A stretch of DNA of 48,898 bases from Planctomycetaceae bacterium (GTDB lineage Bacteria > Planctomycetota > Planctomycetia > Planctomycetales > Planctomycetaceae), in NCBI GenBank assembly GCA_029259815.1, contig JAJDEJ010000036.1, forward strand, positions 1 to 48,898, given 5' to 3'. The translations under genes were made by a program, and so were the position numbers. The notes beneath the pieces are model-generated. The model had not been told where the DNA came from. It did not search any database and saw nothing but the letters and a program-made list of their open reading frames with translations. Below, piece by piece: positions 7,983-17,058 of this stretch. How positions within the stretch are numbered: the first letter of the stretch is position 1; every line of letters begins with the position of its first letter.

Positions 7983-10622
7983 TTAACGATTGGCGAACGG
8001 TTTTTTTTTCAGACTGTTGATGGGGGCGTTACCGAGGGTGAGGGGATCGGAAATGCTGAAGAATCCACCGCCGCCACCGCCACCGAGTCCGCCACCTCCG
8101 CCACCCAAGCCGCCACCCAAGCCGCCACCAGCGCCTCCGCCGAGTCCGCCACCAATGCCACCGCCACCTTGGCTTTGGACGTTGTTTTTCATGACATCCG
8201 GTGGAAACACGAGGTCACCGACGGGATACACGCGGGTTTGAATGTGATTGGCTTCCGCATCTTCCTCGGTCGTGATGTACATGACTTCGTCATCGACCAC
8301 CCATGTGAGTACGAGTGGTTCAAGCATGATCTTCAGAGCACTCCGCAGTCGGATATTGCTGATGATCAAATTGATCGGCTCATCAGTGGGCACGCCTGCA
8401 TCCTGGAGATCTAGCTCTTTGATGAGGATCGTGATGTTGTGGAGTTGACTAATGTAGTCAATGGCTTCGGCGAGCGGCGTATCGACGAATTCGAGTTCGG
8501 TCAACTGATCCATCTCTTCGTAGATTCGCTGTTCAGTGGGACTATCCTGATGCAAGTCGACGGATCGCCACTTGGCACGGCGCTCTGTCAGCCGCCGCCA
8601 GACAGCCGGCGGGGGATATCGCACGGGTGGCTCATCCGGGAAGGGGACATGCGACAATTCGACCTGATAGAGGGTCGCCAGGAAGCGGTCAGCACGCAGG
8701 CTCCGTAAGCGATAGGCCTTGTCGATGTGTCCGGCAGCTTCTGTCCACAAAACGGTCTGGACACCTAACGCTGCACCCGGACGTCGGCTTTCGACCTGCC
8801 GTGCGACCGCTTCGGCATCTTCGAATGCTAAGGGATTGCCGTGCCAGCCTTCGCGCACCAAGGCGCTAATCCGATCCACCATTTGTGCCAGTTCCCGCTC
8901 TCTCAATGACTTTTGATCGATCAAGGCTTGCTGAGCTTCAATCTCGGCCAGTTTTTGTTGAGCACGGACCTGATTGGCTTCGAGCACTTCCAAGCGACTC
9001 TGCGCTGAAAGCAAAGAATCCGCCACGCGACGAAGTAACTGTGCCTGAACATCGGGGTCGACGTCTGTGGCCGACTTGACGGTTGCCAGTGCGGCTTTCA
9101 GGTCGGCTTCGACACCCGCAGGATCATCGAGAATCCGACGACGCGAGATATCAATGATCTGGTTAATCTCCAAGGCCAGCTTTTCGCTGAGAATTTGCTG
9201 CCTGAGGGCTTCCTGCTCGATGAGTGACTGCGGCGTCTCGTACTCGCGTTGCGAAAGACCATCGCCCTGTTGTTGCAGCAGTCGGCTGGGAGGAAGGTTG
9301 TCGTTGGGAGCCGGCTGTGCGGGGAAGGCCGCGGGTGGGGCATCTGCTGCCGGGGGGGCACCGTCCGCAGGTGCTGGTTGATTGGCGTTCGGCTCAAAGG
9401 GATTTGCCTCTTGGGTCTCGACTTGAGCGACTTGTCTGACACTCAACTCGCTCGCTGCCCCAATCAACGCCTCCGCTCGAACATTCTGTGGGTCAACACT
9501 CTTGATGGTCAGCCCAATCTGCTCCGCCTGCTTGTACTTGCGGGAAGCAATCGCCTGTTCGCCCAGGGTTTCCAATCGAGCAATCTCATCTTCGAAGGCC
9601 TGTTGAGCAGCCCGAAACAGGGACATGCCTGCCATGGGGTTGAGTCCCTGGTGACGAACCGCTTGACGGTAGGTGCCATACAGGAAGGTGTTGCCACCCA
9701 GAGAAGGCGCTGCATCGAGCGACCAGGTTTCCATCACGGGTTGCCCGTGCATCACACCCTGCACCGTGACTTGAGCCTCAGCAGCGAGGGCCCCACGACC
9801 AAGATAGATCGTTTCCCGATCAGAACGCAGCGGTAATGTGTGATTGGCGAGCAGTCCTTCTGTATGTGGGGCGAGTTGAATTTGAGTGGGATACAAGACC
9901 GGGCGATGCGTCGCGAGAGATAACTCTTGGGCCCGTTCCACAGGACTGGCAGATGTGTCTGATCCTGCATCCACCATCGCCAGACCGCCGGTGTGATGAC
10001 TGAGGATTCCCAGCAGTTGGCGATCCTGATTCGGGCCGACGCCGTAAGTGTGTACGGGGATATGACGGGCCTGCAACTGGCCAAGTAATTGCTGCATGTC
10101 CGATTCTTGAATGAGGTTGGCGGTGCTCATGCCATCGCCGATGTACAACACGGAAGCCGCCGACTGGGCGTCCAGTTGAGCGAGCGCCGCTTTCAGACCA
10201 GCCGAGATATCTGTTGACCCAGCCGGGAAGCGTGATCTCAAGGCGGTTAATCCCGACGTGAGTGCCGTCTTCGCAGTGACGGTTCCCTCTGTCATAGGAA
10301 CCGCCTGCACGTCTAAGGCGAACAACGCGACACGATCACCAGCAGGCAGCGATTGCAGAAATGCTTCCACGACCGTCAACGCGTGTGCACGATGCTCACC
10401 GATCTGACTGGCCGAAGTGTCGAACAACACGACGTGCTGAACCGGCGCGTTCGATGTTTGGGACAGCTGGTCACTTTGTAGTGCGATGGCGTAATACGTC
10501 TCACCATCAGGAGCGTCGAAAGACTGAACCTCAGCTGTCTGACCCGCATGAGACAGTGAAGTCATCAGGCCGACAAGGAGTGCAGTGCAGGAACATCCGA
10601 AGAGACTTTTTTGCGTCATCAT
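7983..10622 (-). CDS. Secreted vWA protein with coiled coil, secretin short domain and Gly-rich tail
   Basis: 879 residues. The N-terminal signal peptide runs to about SLSHAG. A von Willebrand A domain covers about residues 40-215, with the metal-site start VVLFDTSASQ (DxSxS) and the later GSTDISAGL and YIGDGMS. A beta-rich segment, TPR-like helices around residues 340-400, a Pro/Ala linker and a long charged coiled coil (about 460-600) follow. Residues about 700-800 (FVDTPLAEAIDYISQLHNI, NLIISNIRLRSALKIML) match the secretin/TonB short N-terminal domain found in many planctomycete surface proteins. The tail is Gly-rich (about 35 residues) and then SLKKKPFANR. The two start ATGs are preceded by GGGAGAAA. 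Role unknown; a cell-surface or periplasmic scaffold is an inference. The Lys codons near the end form the A9 run discussed separately. Confidence 0.85.
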   Translation of the reverse strand: MMTQKSLFGCSCTALLVGLMTSLSHAGQTAEVQSFDAPDGETYYAIALQSDQLSQTSNAPVQHVVLFDTSASQIGEHRAHALTVVEAFLQSLPAGDRVALFALDVQAVPMTEGTVTAKTALTSGLTALRSRFPAGSTDISAGLKAALAQLDAQSAASVLYIGDGMSTANLIQESDMQQLLGQLQARHIPVHTYGVGPNQDRQLLGILSHHTGGLAMVDAGSDTSASPVERAQELSLATHRPVLYPTQIQLAPHTEGLLANHTLPLRSDRETIYLGRGALAAEAQVTVQGVMHGQPVMETWSLDAAPSLGGNTFLYGTYRQAVRHQGLNPMAGMSLFRAAQQAFEDEIARLETLGEQAIASRKYKQAEQIGLTIKSVDPQNVRAEALIGAASELSVRQVAQVETQEANPFEPNANQPAPADGAPPAADAPPAAFPAQPAPNDNLPPSRLLQQQGDGLSQREYETPQSLIEQEALRQQILSEKLALEINQIIDISRRRILDDPAGVEADLKAALATVKSATDVDPDVQAQLLRRVADSLLSAQSRLEVLEANQVRAQQKLAEIEAQQALIDQKSLRERELAQMVDRISALVREGWHGNPLAFEDAEAVARQVESRRPGAALGVQTVLWTEAAGHIDKAYRLRSLRADRFLATLYQVELSHVPFPDEPPVRYPPPAVWRRLTERRAKWRSVDLHQDSPTEQRIYEEMDQLTELEFVDTPLAEAIDYISQLHNITILIKELDLQDAGVPTDEPINLIISNIRLRSALKIMLEPLVLTWVVDDEVMYITTEEDAEANHIQTRVYPVGDLVFPPDVMKNNVQSQGGGGIGGGLGGGAGGGLGGGLGGGGGGLGGGGGGGFFSISDPLTLGNAPINSLKKKPFANR
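8001..8009 (-). promoter_or_regulatory. A9 slippery run joining two frames
   Basis: On the coding (minus) strand the vWA gene reads CTG, three AAA codons, then CCG, stopping 18 bases later at 7983. Nine consecutive A residues can cause polymerase or ribosome slippage. Adding one A, or a -1 ribosomal shift, continues in a frame without a stop straight into the TPR/DUF2135-like coding region. A G7 run (7974-7980) lies just beyond. The site could be programmed slippage, a genuine frameshift mutation or a homopolymer sequencing error; the sequence alone cannot tell. Confidence 0.55.
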
Positions 10623-10953
10623 ATGCCGTTTCTCCCAGTCGAGGACTGGCCTTCCTCAGACAGACGAATGTGTCAGATGAAGAGTGGATTGGAATTGTGC
10701 CGGACTGCCGGAACATGCAAGCTGCCTGTCATGATGAATGACAACGAGGCTTGGGTCTCCGAGACATTGGTCCATATGCGCTCGGTTCCTTCCGCGCAGA
10801 ACGACCCTCCGATGGCGCCATTGTATAGAGTGTCTCGGACGTGTCCCAAGCAAATTTACGGGAAAAGGTTGGGAAACACCCCAATCTGTGCGAGGAGGCC
10901 GACGGAATAACGTCTCGTCCGACTGTGCGGTCGCGCTGATCGGAAACAGTGGT
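10623..10953. other. 331-base intergenic stretch with no recognised element
   Basis: This gap lies between two minus-strand genes, upstream of the vWA gene. Short open frames cross it on both strands but look random in composition, with no hydrophobic segments, motifs or ribosome sites. No T-tailed hairpin was seen. It presumably carries the promoter of the vWA gene, but no convincing -35/-10 pair could be chosen. Confidence 0.5.
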
Positions 10954-11439
10954 TCACAATCCCTCGTCGGCAAACTTCAATCGTTGTTCGTACAATTGTC
11001 GCAATCGGGAGACTGAGTACATCCGTACCACTTTGTTCTGATAGGTCAGCCGTCCCTGTTCGTCGTAACCGAGATGATCTCCAACTTCGGGCAATGCATA
11101 GCCTGCATGCAGTGCGGCGAACGTCTCCGGATCGACCCCCCGCCCCGATTCCAGATCCTCGCGCGCATTGCCGCCGCCACTCAGGAGGAAGAAGGAATTC
11201 ATGCCGACGCTGATTGTCTCATACTTTCCTTCACCTTCGAGGGCGTCTGCTGTTTGCCGCATGGCGATCCGCATATCCTGAATTCGCTCGGCCACTTCTG
11301 GCGAGACGTCGGCTCCCAGCTGGCCTGCTCCAGGCGGCTGTGCCTGAGCCTGAGCAGGCAGCGAGAGGTCCGCGGTCCCAGCCAGATAACCGAGACCGAA
11401 GACCGCCAAACCAATCACAATCTGTCCACCGCGCGTCAT
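10954..11439 (-). CDS. Small secreted or membrane-anchored protein, function unknown
   Basis: 161 residues with a strong start (AGGGAG seven bases before ATG). The first 32 residues are a signal peptide or anchor (IVIGLAVFGLGYLAGTADL), followed by a Gln/Ala/Pro linker. The soluble part begins VSPEVAERIQDMRIAMRQTADALEGEGKYE and contains VGMNSFFLLSGG. It continues with an acidic stretch and ends in a region that includes DEQGRLTYQNKVVRMYSVSRL. I do not recognise the family. It is followed on the same strand by the vWA gene after a 331-base gap, so co-transcription is uncertain. Confidence 0.75.
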   Translation of the reverse strand: MTRGGQIVIGLAVFGLGYLAGTADLSLPAQAQAQPPGAGQLGADVSPEVAERIQDMRIAMRQTADALEGEGKYETISVGMNSFFLLSGGGNAREDLESGRGVDPETFAALHAGYALPEVGDHLGYDEQGRLTYQNKVVRMYSVSRLRQLYEQRLKFADEGL

Positions 11440-11656
11440 GGATTTCTCCCTGTGTGTCCCGGAAGGATGTCAACGAACCGTTCAACCCGACTGTCGCCAT
11501 GTTAGTCGAATCGACCCGATCGAGCGTACCCCACAACTTCGGCCATTCGCAAGAGGGTTCTTTCTTGTGTTGGCAGCACCGGACATGTGGCGTTGAGAAA
11601 GATGACGACCGTCACAGCGGCTGTCGAGGGCGAATGGAGAACTTCCAAGAGGATCA

Positions 11657-12748
11657 TCAAAGCGTGGGAGCCGCCATCGCTGCAGCGACAAACGACAGCG
11701 TAAAGCAGAGCACGCCCGTTCCTGCAATCAGCGTCAGCCAACTCGGAGCTGCGGCGAGGGCAGGGGCACCTCCGGCTGACGTCATCACCGATCGTTGATT
11801 TTGCCCCATCGTCAGATTCGCCCATTGCAGACGTGAGGGCGATCGTTCGTTCCGCAGCAGGAGAATGCCGATGGCCGATACATACACCGCGGAGGAGACC
11901 AACAGGAACATCGAGACCTGTACATTTTGGCCCAACTCATACTTCATCATCGTGACAGACAATGCGTTGTTTAGAAAGTGGACCAGAATGGGTGCCCACA
12001 GGCTTCCTGTTGCCAGGTAAGCCACATGCAGAAAGATCGCAATCGGCAGGGTCGCTAAAGCATGCGAAGGCGACAGATGGGCAATCGCAAACAAGAGGGA
12101 GGTCAACAGCACGCCCCGGATCACTCCCCACCTCGCGATCAGCCCTCGACCGATCACTCCTCGAAAAATGACTTCCTCACCAATCGCCGGACCGACGCCG
12201 ACAATCACCAGTAACTGTGGATAGGCCGTCAGCACAGTTTGACCATGGATCAGGCTGATGCTGTCCATGTTCAACTCAAATGTCGCAAGCACAGGCCATT
12301 GAGCAATGAGGAGTTGCTGGATCTGTGCCATCATCAGGGAGGCAGCGCGGTACAACTCATCGGACAGGATGCCCAATGGCACCACAGCTCCGGCCAGTAA
12401 CACAAGTTGATGGCTTGATGGAAGCTGCAATCCCAATACCTCCCGAGGTCGAGGACTCATCCGCCAGAACGCGAGAGGCAACACAAAAAATAGCGATCCC
12501 AGCGTCGCACAGCCGATGAGTGACGTCAGCAGCCAATCGATCTCCCCCTGGCCCAGTTGGATGGCCAATTCTTGGAAATCCGACCAATGATGGGGGAGAC
12601 CGTCGAATGCCGCGAGAATGAGCAACAGCAGCAGCAGTGCTCCCGAAACGGTTTGGGCCAGGTGATAGCCACTGACCCACATCATTGATTCCAGCAACCC
12701 CGGCCCCTTGCGAGGCCCATTCACTTGCTGAGGCTGCCGGTTCATCAT
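11657..12748 (-). CDS. CPBP family intramembrane glutamic protease (CAAX-processing type)
   Basis: About 363 residues with roughly eight hydrophobic segments. The three motifs of the CPBP/Abi family are present: GEEVIFRGVIGRG (EExxxR), a histidine in FAIAHLSPSHA, and HFLNNALSV (HxxxN) in a later helix. Family members cleave prenylated or other membrane proteins inside the bilayer, and several act in signalling or peptide immunity; the substrate here is unknown. The longest frame starts at TTG 12763, but ATG 12748 (or the next ATG at 12745) seems likelier. Neither has a strong ribosome site. The C-terminal extension after the last conserved helix adds two more hydrophobic segments. The gene is divergent from the Ser/Thr kinase. 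Confidence 0.88.
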   Translation of the reverse strand: MMNRQPQQVNGPRKGPGLLESMMWVSGYHLAQTVSGALLLLLLILAAFDGLPHHWSDFQELAIQLGQGEIDWLLTSLIGCATLGSLFFVLPLAFWRMSPRPREVLGLQLPSSHQLVLLAGAVVPLGILSDELYRAASLMMAQIQQLLIAQWPVLATFELNMDSISLIHGQTVLTAYPQLLVIVGVGPAIGEEVIFRGVIGRGLIARWGVIRGVLLTSLLFAIAHLSPSHALATLPIAIFLHVAYLATGSLWAPILVHFLNNALSVTMMKYELGQNVQVSMFLLVSSAVYVSAIGILLLRNERSPSRLQWANLTMGQNQRSVMTSAGGAPALAAAPSWLTLIAGTGVLCFTLSFVAAAMAAPTL

Positions 12749-12937
12749 GACGATGGGATCCAAAGGCTCAACGAAATACTCGAGCTTCCATTGGGAAAAA
12801 GAGTCCCCATCGCAGCAAGCTCGATGCTCAGGGATGTATCAAGCTGTCACTTTCTGGTCGATTTCACTGTATACTTGCTGATGTCGATCGTCAATTTCTT
12901 GATTTGCCGCACTGGCTTCTTGTTCACCTGACCAAGC

Positions 12938-14368
12938 GTGTCGAAATCTTCTCAATCAACTCCCGGATACTTCTGCGTTGGCTGCAACATGCGGTTTGCA
13001 GCCAATGCGAGCGAGTCGTGTCCACGCTGCGGAGTATCAGTGGATGTTGGTTTGACGGTGGCTTCGCTTCCGACTCAGCTGTTTAAATCAGGCCCCCTCA
13101 ACGAACAGACCACTGGTTCGGTCGAGGTTGAGTCGCTGAACCATCTGATCGGCCGTGATTTGCACGTCTACCAATGTCGATCCTTACTCGGTCGCGGTGG
13201 CATGGGATGGGTCTATCTCGCCCAGCATCGTGATCTCGTACGGAAGTGTGCTCTTAAGATCCTCTCGCCGAAACTCGTGCAAAAGGATCCTCTCTATCTG
13301 GAGCACTTTTGGAATGAGGGCCGGGCCGCGGCCAGTTTGACACATCGACATATCATTACCATTCATGCAGTTGGTGAAGCAGATGGACACCACTTTCTGG
13401 AGATGGAGTTCGTGAGAGGGCAGTCACTCCAGCACTTGCTCGATCAGGCACCTCTCTCTCCCCTCAAAGCGACATCGATCATTTGTCAAATCGCTGAAGG
13501 ATTGTCAGCCGCCCATCAGGCCGGCATCCTGCATCGAGATTTGAAGCCAGACAATATCCTGCTGACACATCGTGGCATCGCCAAGATCGGCGACTTTGGT
13601 CTGGCGAAACGCATCCATCCATCTTCTGCAGGAAAGTTGCCCGAGACCCTGGCGGGGACGCCACACTTCATGGCCCCCGAGCTTTTTCAAGGGGCGAATG
13701 CAACGACGGCCAGCGATGTCTACTCTCTGGGCATCTGCTACTTCCTGCTACTCACCGGTCGCCTGCCCTTCGCTCGTGGTCGTCTCAATGAGTTGATCAC
13801 GGCTTCTCAACACGAGCCCTTTCCGTGCATTGACGATCTCTGCAACGAGACGACACGCGAGATGACTCACTGCCTCAATGCCCTCACGGCACGCAGCCCG
13901 GCGAACCGGCCACAGTCCGGACTCGAAGCCAGCTTTCTTCTGCAAGCCGTGCTTGGCCACTTGCGTGACATCGAGACGCTCATTCACGATGCCTTCGATC
14001 CCACGCCTGCTGTCACTTGGACTCGACACCAAAATCAGTTCCGTCTGGAGGTCCCGCTGCCCGACGGTCGGGGTCAGACCGTCTATGTCGAAAGTAGCGA
14101 TCATGCCAGTCATCACCGCTTGCTGACGATCTTCAGCACTTGCTGCCCGGTCCAACCGCACTACTTTGAACAGGCCTTGCGGCTCAATGCCGAGATTTCT
14201 CACGGAGGCATCGCCATTCGTGAGGTCGATGGACAGTCTTTCTTTGTCATGGTCGATACTTATCCCAGTGCGACGGCCGATGTCGAAGAGATCCGCCAGA
14301 GTGTGTTCGAGGTCGCCAAACAGGCCGACTTCGTTGAGCACAAGCTGACCGGGAAGGACGTCCAATAG
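12938..14368 (+). CDS. Cytoplasmic Ser/Thr protein kinase with N-terminal zinc ribbon
   Basis: 476 residues. An N-terminal zinc ribbon has Cys13/Cys16 (CVGC) and Cys28/Cys31 (CPRC). The kinase domain starts near residue 80 with the Gly loop LLGRGGMGWVYLA and catalytic Lys107. It continues through HRDLKPDN, DFGLAK and GTPHFMAPE, all intact, so it should be active. Residues after about 350 form a separate alpha/beta domain (FRLEVPLPDGRGQTVYV, CCPVQPHYFEQALRLNAE) resembling the YbjN or secretion-chaperone-like fold; this is a weak assignment. No transmembrane segment is present, unlike many bacterial Hanks-type kinases. GTG 12938 is the start that keeps both cysteine pairs, although its ribosome site is poor. 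Neighbours do not reveal a substrate. Confidence 0.93.
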   Translation: MSKSSQSTPGYFCVGCNMRFAANASESCPRCGVSVDVGLTVASLPTQLFKSGPLNEQTTGSVEVESLNHLIGRDLHVYQCRSLLGRGGMGWVYLAQHRDLVRKCALKILSPKLVQKDPLYLEHFWNEGRAAASLTHRHIITIHAVGEADGHHFLEMEFVRGQSLQHLLDQAPLSPLKATSIICQIAEGLSAAHQAGILHRDLKPDNILLTHRGIAKIGDFGLAKRIHPSSAGKLPETLAGTPHFMAPELFQGANATTASDVYSLGICYFLLLTGRLPFARGRLNELITASQHEPFPCIDDLCNETTREMTHCLNALTARSPANRPQSGLEASFLLQAVLGHLRDIETLIHDAFDPTPAVTWTRHQNQFRLEVPLPDGRGQTVYVESSDHASHHRLLTIFSTCCPVQPHYFEQALRLNAEISHGGIAIREVDGQSFFVMVDTYPSATADVEEIRQSVFEVAKQADFVEHKLTGKDVQ

Positions 14369-14486
14369 GGCGATCTGATCGAATCCGCGAAAGTCGCACT
14401 TGATGACCGTGTTCAGAGTCCGGTACGTTGAAGACTGGGCAGGGGCAGTGTTTTCGTGTCTCGCCTCCTCCGAGTAAGGAATCGTC

Positions 14487-15308
14487 ATGCAGCGACGTCA
14501 TATGCTTCGTTTGATCGCCGGTTTTCCCATGGCGCTTGTCACAGCCGGTTGGTCCAACCACGCACAGGCTCAGGTCACCCGTGGATTTGACACCGTCGCC
14601 CGCGCCATTGCGACTGGCGAGGAGCGACAACGACAGCCAGACCTCCGCGTGTTTGAGGTCCAGTACAAACTCCCACGCATCGTCTGGGTCGAAATCACCG
14701 ATCCTCAAACCGGCGAGCAACAACGTGAGCAGATCTGGTACCTCGCCTATCGCGCCGCCAACCGTGCCCTTGCCAGTCGTGAAGACGACACCAATACCAC
14801 GCCGGTCAATGTGCTCGATCCGCTGCCTGGTCCGAACCAATTCATCCCTGAGTTCACGCTCACAACATACGACCAGCAAGGATCTGATCAACCCTTGCAG
14901 CAGTACCTGGATGAAATTCTCCCCGAAGCGGCAGCAGTGATCAACTCGATCGAACGCCGTCGGCCTAGCGACCCTGTGTTCCTCGACAGTGTGAACATCG
15001 TACAACCACTGCCACCGGCCGTTCCCCCAGAGGAGAAAGACGTCGATTGGATCTACGGCGTCGCCACCTGGCGAAATGTCGATCCTGACACTGACTTCTT
15101 CTCCATCTCAATGCGAGGATTCTCCAACGGATACGAACTACGGCCCGGTCCGGACGGCGAGAGTCTCACGTGGCGGAACACGCTTGTCCAACAAGCCTCC
15201 CGCCGCGGCGACCGTTTCGATCCCGATCAGATTGAGTTCGAGTACACCGCACCACCCGAGTGGGTCTATCTCCCCGACCCGGAACCCGTGGCAGTCGAGA
15301 CGCCCTAG
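14487..15308 (+). CDS. Secreted protein of unknown function, possible Tat signal
   Basis: 273 residues. The N-terminus MQRRHMLRLIAGFPMALVTA has two arginines before a modest hydrophobic stretch and an AQA-like cleavage site. It therefore looks like a signal peptide, possibly twin-arginine. A TAAGGA site lies eight bases before ATG. The mature part is soluble and proline-rich, with RVFEVQYKLPRIVWVEITDP, EQIWYLAYRAANRAL and WIYGVATWRNVDPDTDFFS. The C-terminal GFSNGYELRP and EFEYTAPPEWVYLPD are probably beta strands. I recognise no catalytic motif. The stop codon is the first triplet of a 120-base repeat (15306-15425) and lies inside a hairpin. Confidence 0.75.
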   Translation: MQRRHMLRLIAGFPMALVTAGWSNHAQAQVTRGFDTVARAIATGEERQRQPDLRVFEVQYKLPRIVWVEITDPQTGEQQREQIWYLAYRAANRALASREDDTNTTPVNVLDPLPGPNQFIPEFTLTTYDQQGSDQPLQQYLDEILPEAAAVINSIERRRPSDPVFLDSVNIVQPLPPAVPPEEKDVDWIYGVATWRNVDPDTDFFSISMRGFSNGYELRPGPDGESLTWRNTLVQQASRRGDRFDPDQIEFEYTAPPEWVYLPDPEPVAVETP

Positions 15309-15425
15309 TGGTGCGTCACTGCTAACAATGCCGGTTGGGTGGCAGGGTCAGACCAACGGGATGGCCCTGAGATTCCACATCCTCACACCGGGGCCATCCG
15401 CTGCGCTCCTGACCCCGCCACCCGA
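15306..15425 (+). repeat. 120-base dispersed repeat, copy A (gene 3' end)
   Basis: About 90% identical by eye (108 of 120) to the minus strand of 26588-26707. Inside it GGGTGGCAGGGTCAG (15337-15351) and CTGACCCCGCCACCC (15409-15423) form an imperfect inverted pair with one mismatch, and GGATGGCCC/GGGCCATCC makes a second inner pair. It begins exactly at the stop codon of the preceding gene, and its first bases pair with the end of that gene (GACGC 15299 with GCGTC 15313). Confidence 0.85.
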
Positions 15426-15481
15426 CAATCAAGCATTGACGTCCTACATTACGCGGTCGCAATCGCATATCCTGTCGCGTG

Positions 15482-17038
15482 ATGACCACTCACGCACCCA
15501 CCGACGTTGCCCGCGATCGCATTGCGGCTGCCTTCTCGCCCGAACTCATCGGTCGTCTGGCCCACCAATTGGCCGACCGACTGGAAACACACTTCCAGAC
15601 GGTCACACAGTCAGCCGGAAACGTTCTGAATTGGAATGCCCCCCCCGCCAACGTCGCGCACGCTCGAGCCCATCTCTCGCAGGGACAAGTTGACCCTAAT
15701 CCTCTTTGCTCCGACTTCACCGATCAAGTCGAGCAACGGTTTGCATCCCTGGTACAGACGATCCTCGACCGAGGCAACAATCTCCACGACCCGCGATACA
15801 TCGGCCATCAGGTCCCCGCGTCATCCCCAATTGCTGCCTTGTTTGATGCCATCGGCTCTGCAACGAATCAGGTCATGGCGATCTATGAAATGGGTCCGTG
15901 GGCGAGTGCGGTCGAACGCAGTGTCGTCGAAGCAGTGGGAGAGGAGATCGGACTGCCCAAGGGCGAGTTCGCTGGTCTCATCACGCACGGTGGTTCACTT
16001 GCCAACCTCACGGGGCTGTTGACCGCCCGAAATGTGTGCCTCGCACAGTCGTGGGAGTCGGGAGTCGCGCGACCCGGTCGACCGCCGGTGATCGTGGTCC
16101 ACGCCGATGCCCATTATGGCATTACGCGCTCAGCCGGTATCCTCGGCCTTGGCACGCAGCAGGTCATTCGTGCCCCGCTCGACGACCGTCGCCGCATGGA
16201 CCCTCGTCAGCTCGACCAGTTGCTCACCGAACTGCGAAACACCGGGACACCCATCGTTGCCGTCGCCGCGTGTGCGTGTGCCACACCCATCGGTGCCTTC
16301 GACCCATTGCCGGACATCGTCGATGTCTGCCGCAAGCACGACGTATGGCTCCATGTCGACGCGGCCCACGGTGGAGCCGCTGCCTTCAGTGATCGATACC
16401 GTCACTTGGTCGCCGGTCTCGCAGACGCTGACAGCATCGTCTGCGATGCCCACAAGATGATGTTCGTTCCTGCCCTGTGTGCGTTCGTCTTCTATCGAAA
16501 CCCGGAACATCGCTTTGAAGCCTTTCGCCAGGACGCCCCCTATCTGTTTGACCCCTCGACTCCCGGCGAGACCTCCGACTTCGACAGCGGACTGATGACC
16601 ATCGAGTGCACCAAACGAGCCGCGGCCTACGGCCTATGGGGACTCTGGTCGCTGTTTGGTCGTCAGTTATTCGCTGACATGGTCGACACCACATTCGACC
16701 TCGGCAGCCGCTTCGCCGAAATGCTGCATAAGGAACCAGACTTCGACTGCCTGCACGAGCCACAGTGCAACATCGTTGTGTTCCGTTACATCCCGGATGA
16801 ACTTCGCGATGCAGATCCAACAAAGATCGGCGAGTTCAATCGTCAAATCCGTCGACGCTTGATCGAGTCGGGCGAGTTCTACATCGTCCAAACCAACATC
16901 AACGGCATCGGCGCCCTCCGCGTGACGATCATCAACCCGCTCACGACCGAGGCGCACTTGATCGACCTACTGGATGCCCTCCGAAATACGGGCGCCTCGA
17001 TCCTCACAGAACATCAACGAGCCACGCTTGCGGATTAG
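15482..17038 (+). CDS. PLP-dependent group II (glutamate/diaminobutyrate-type) decarboxylase family
   Basis: 518 residues, the usual length for aromatic-amino-acid, glutamate or L-2,4-diaminobutyrate decarboxylases. The PLP-binding lysine is Lys325 in CDAHKMM, and the cofactor aspartate lies in HVDAAHGGAA. GGSLANLTGLLTAR binds the phosphate, and RYIGHQVPASS near the N-terminus matches the substrate-entry segment of the family. Overall the protein looks most like the diaminobutyrate/siderophore-type subgroup, but substrate cannot be assigned from sequence. The start is ATG 15482, with an adjacent in-frame GTG at 15479. It stands alone on the plus strand, following the secreted protein after a repeat, and converges with the MnmE-like gene after 20 bases. 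Confidence 0.9.
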   Translation: MTTHAPTDVARDRIAAAFSPELIGRLAHQLADRLETHFQTVTQSAGNVLNWNAPPANVAHARAHLSQGQVDPNPLCSDFTDQVEQRFASLVQTILDRGNNLHDPRYIGHQVPASSPIAALFDAIGSATNQVMAIYEMGPWASAVERSVVEAVGEEIGLPKGEFAGLITHGGSLANLTGLLTARNVCLAQSWESGVARPGRPPVIVVHADAHYGITRSAGILGLGTQQVIRAPLDDRRRMDPRQLDQLLTELRNTGTPIVAVAACACATPIGAFDPLPDIVDVCRKHDVWLHVDAAHGGAAAFSDRYRHLVAGLADADSIVCDAHKMMFVPALCAFVFYRNPEHRFEAFRQDAPYLFDPSTPGETSDFDSGLMTIECTKRAAAYGLWGLWSLFGRQLFADMVDTTFDLGSRFAEMLHKEPDFDCLHEPQCNIVVFRYIPDELRDADPTKIGEFNRQIRRRLIESGEFYIVQTNINGIGALRVTIINPLTTEAHLIDLLDALRNTGASILTEHQRATLAD

Positions 17039-17058
17039 CACAACCGATCAGCGCCCGG

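Noticed and set aside
7990..8241. Plus-strand Pro-rich frame of 83 codons
   Set aside because: It is the mirror of the Gly-rich tail of the minus-strand vWA gene; the low-complexity GGC/GGT codons read as proline on the other strand.
10656..10973. 105-codon minus-strand frame upstream of the vWA gene
   Set aside because: Composition looks random, it overlaps the end of the preceding gene, and no ribosome site is present.
12847..12875. TATACT (12870-12875) as a promoter of the Ser/Thr kinase
   Set aside because: No acceptable -35 hexamer at 16-18 bases upstream.
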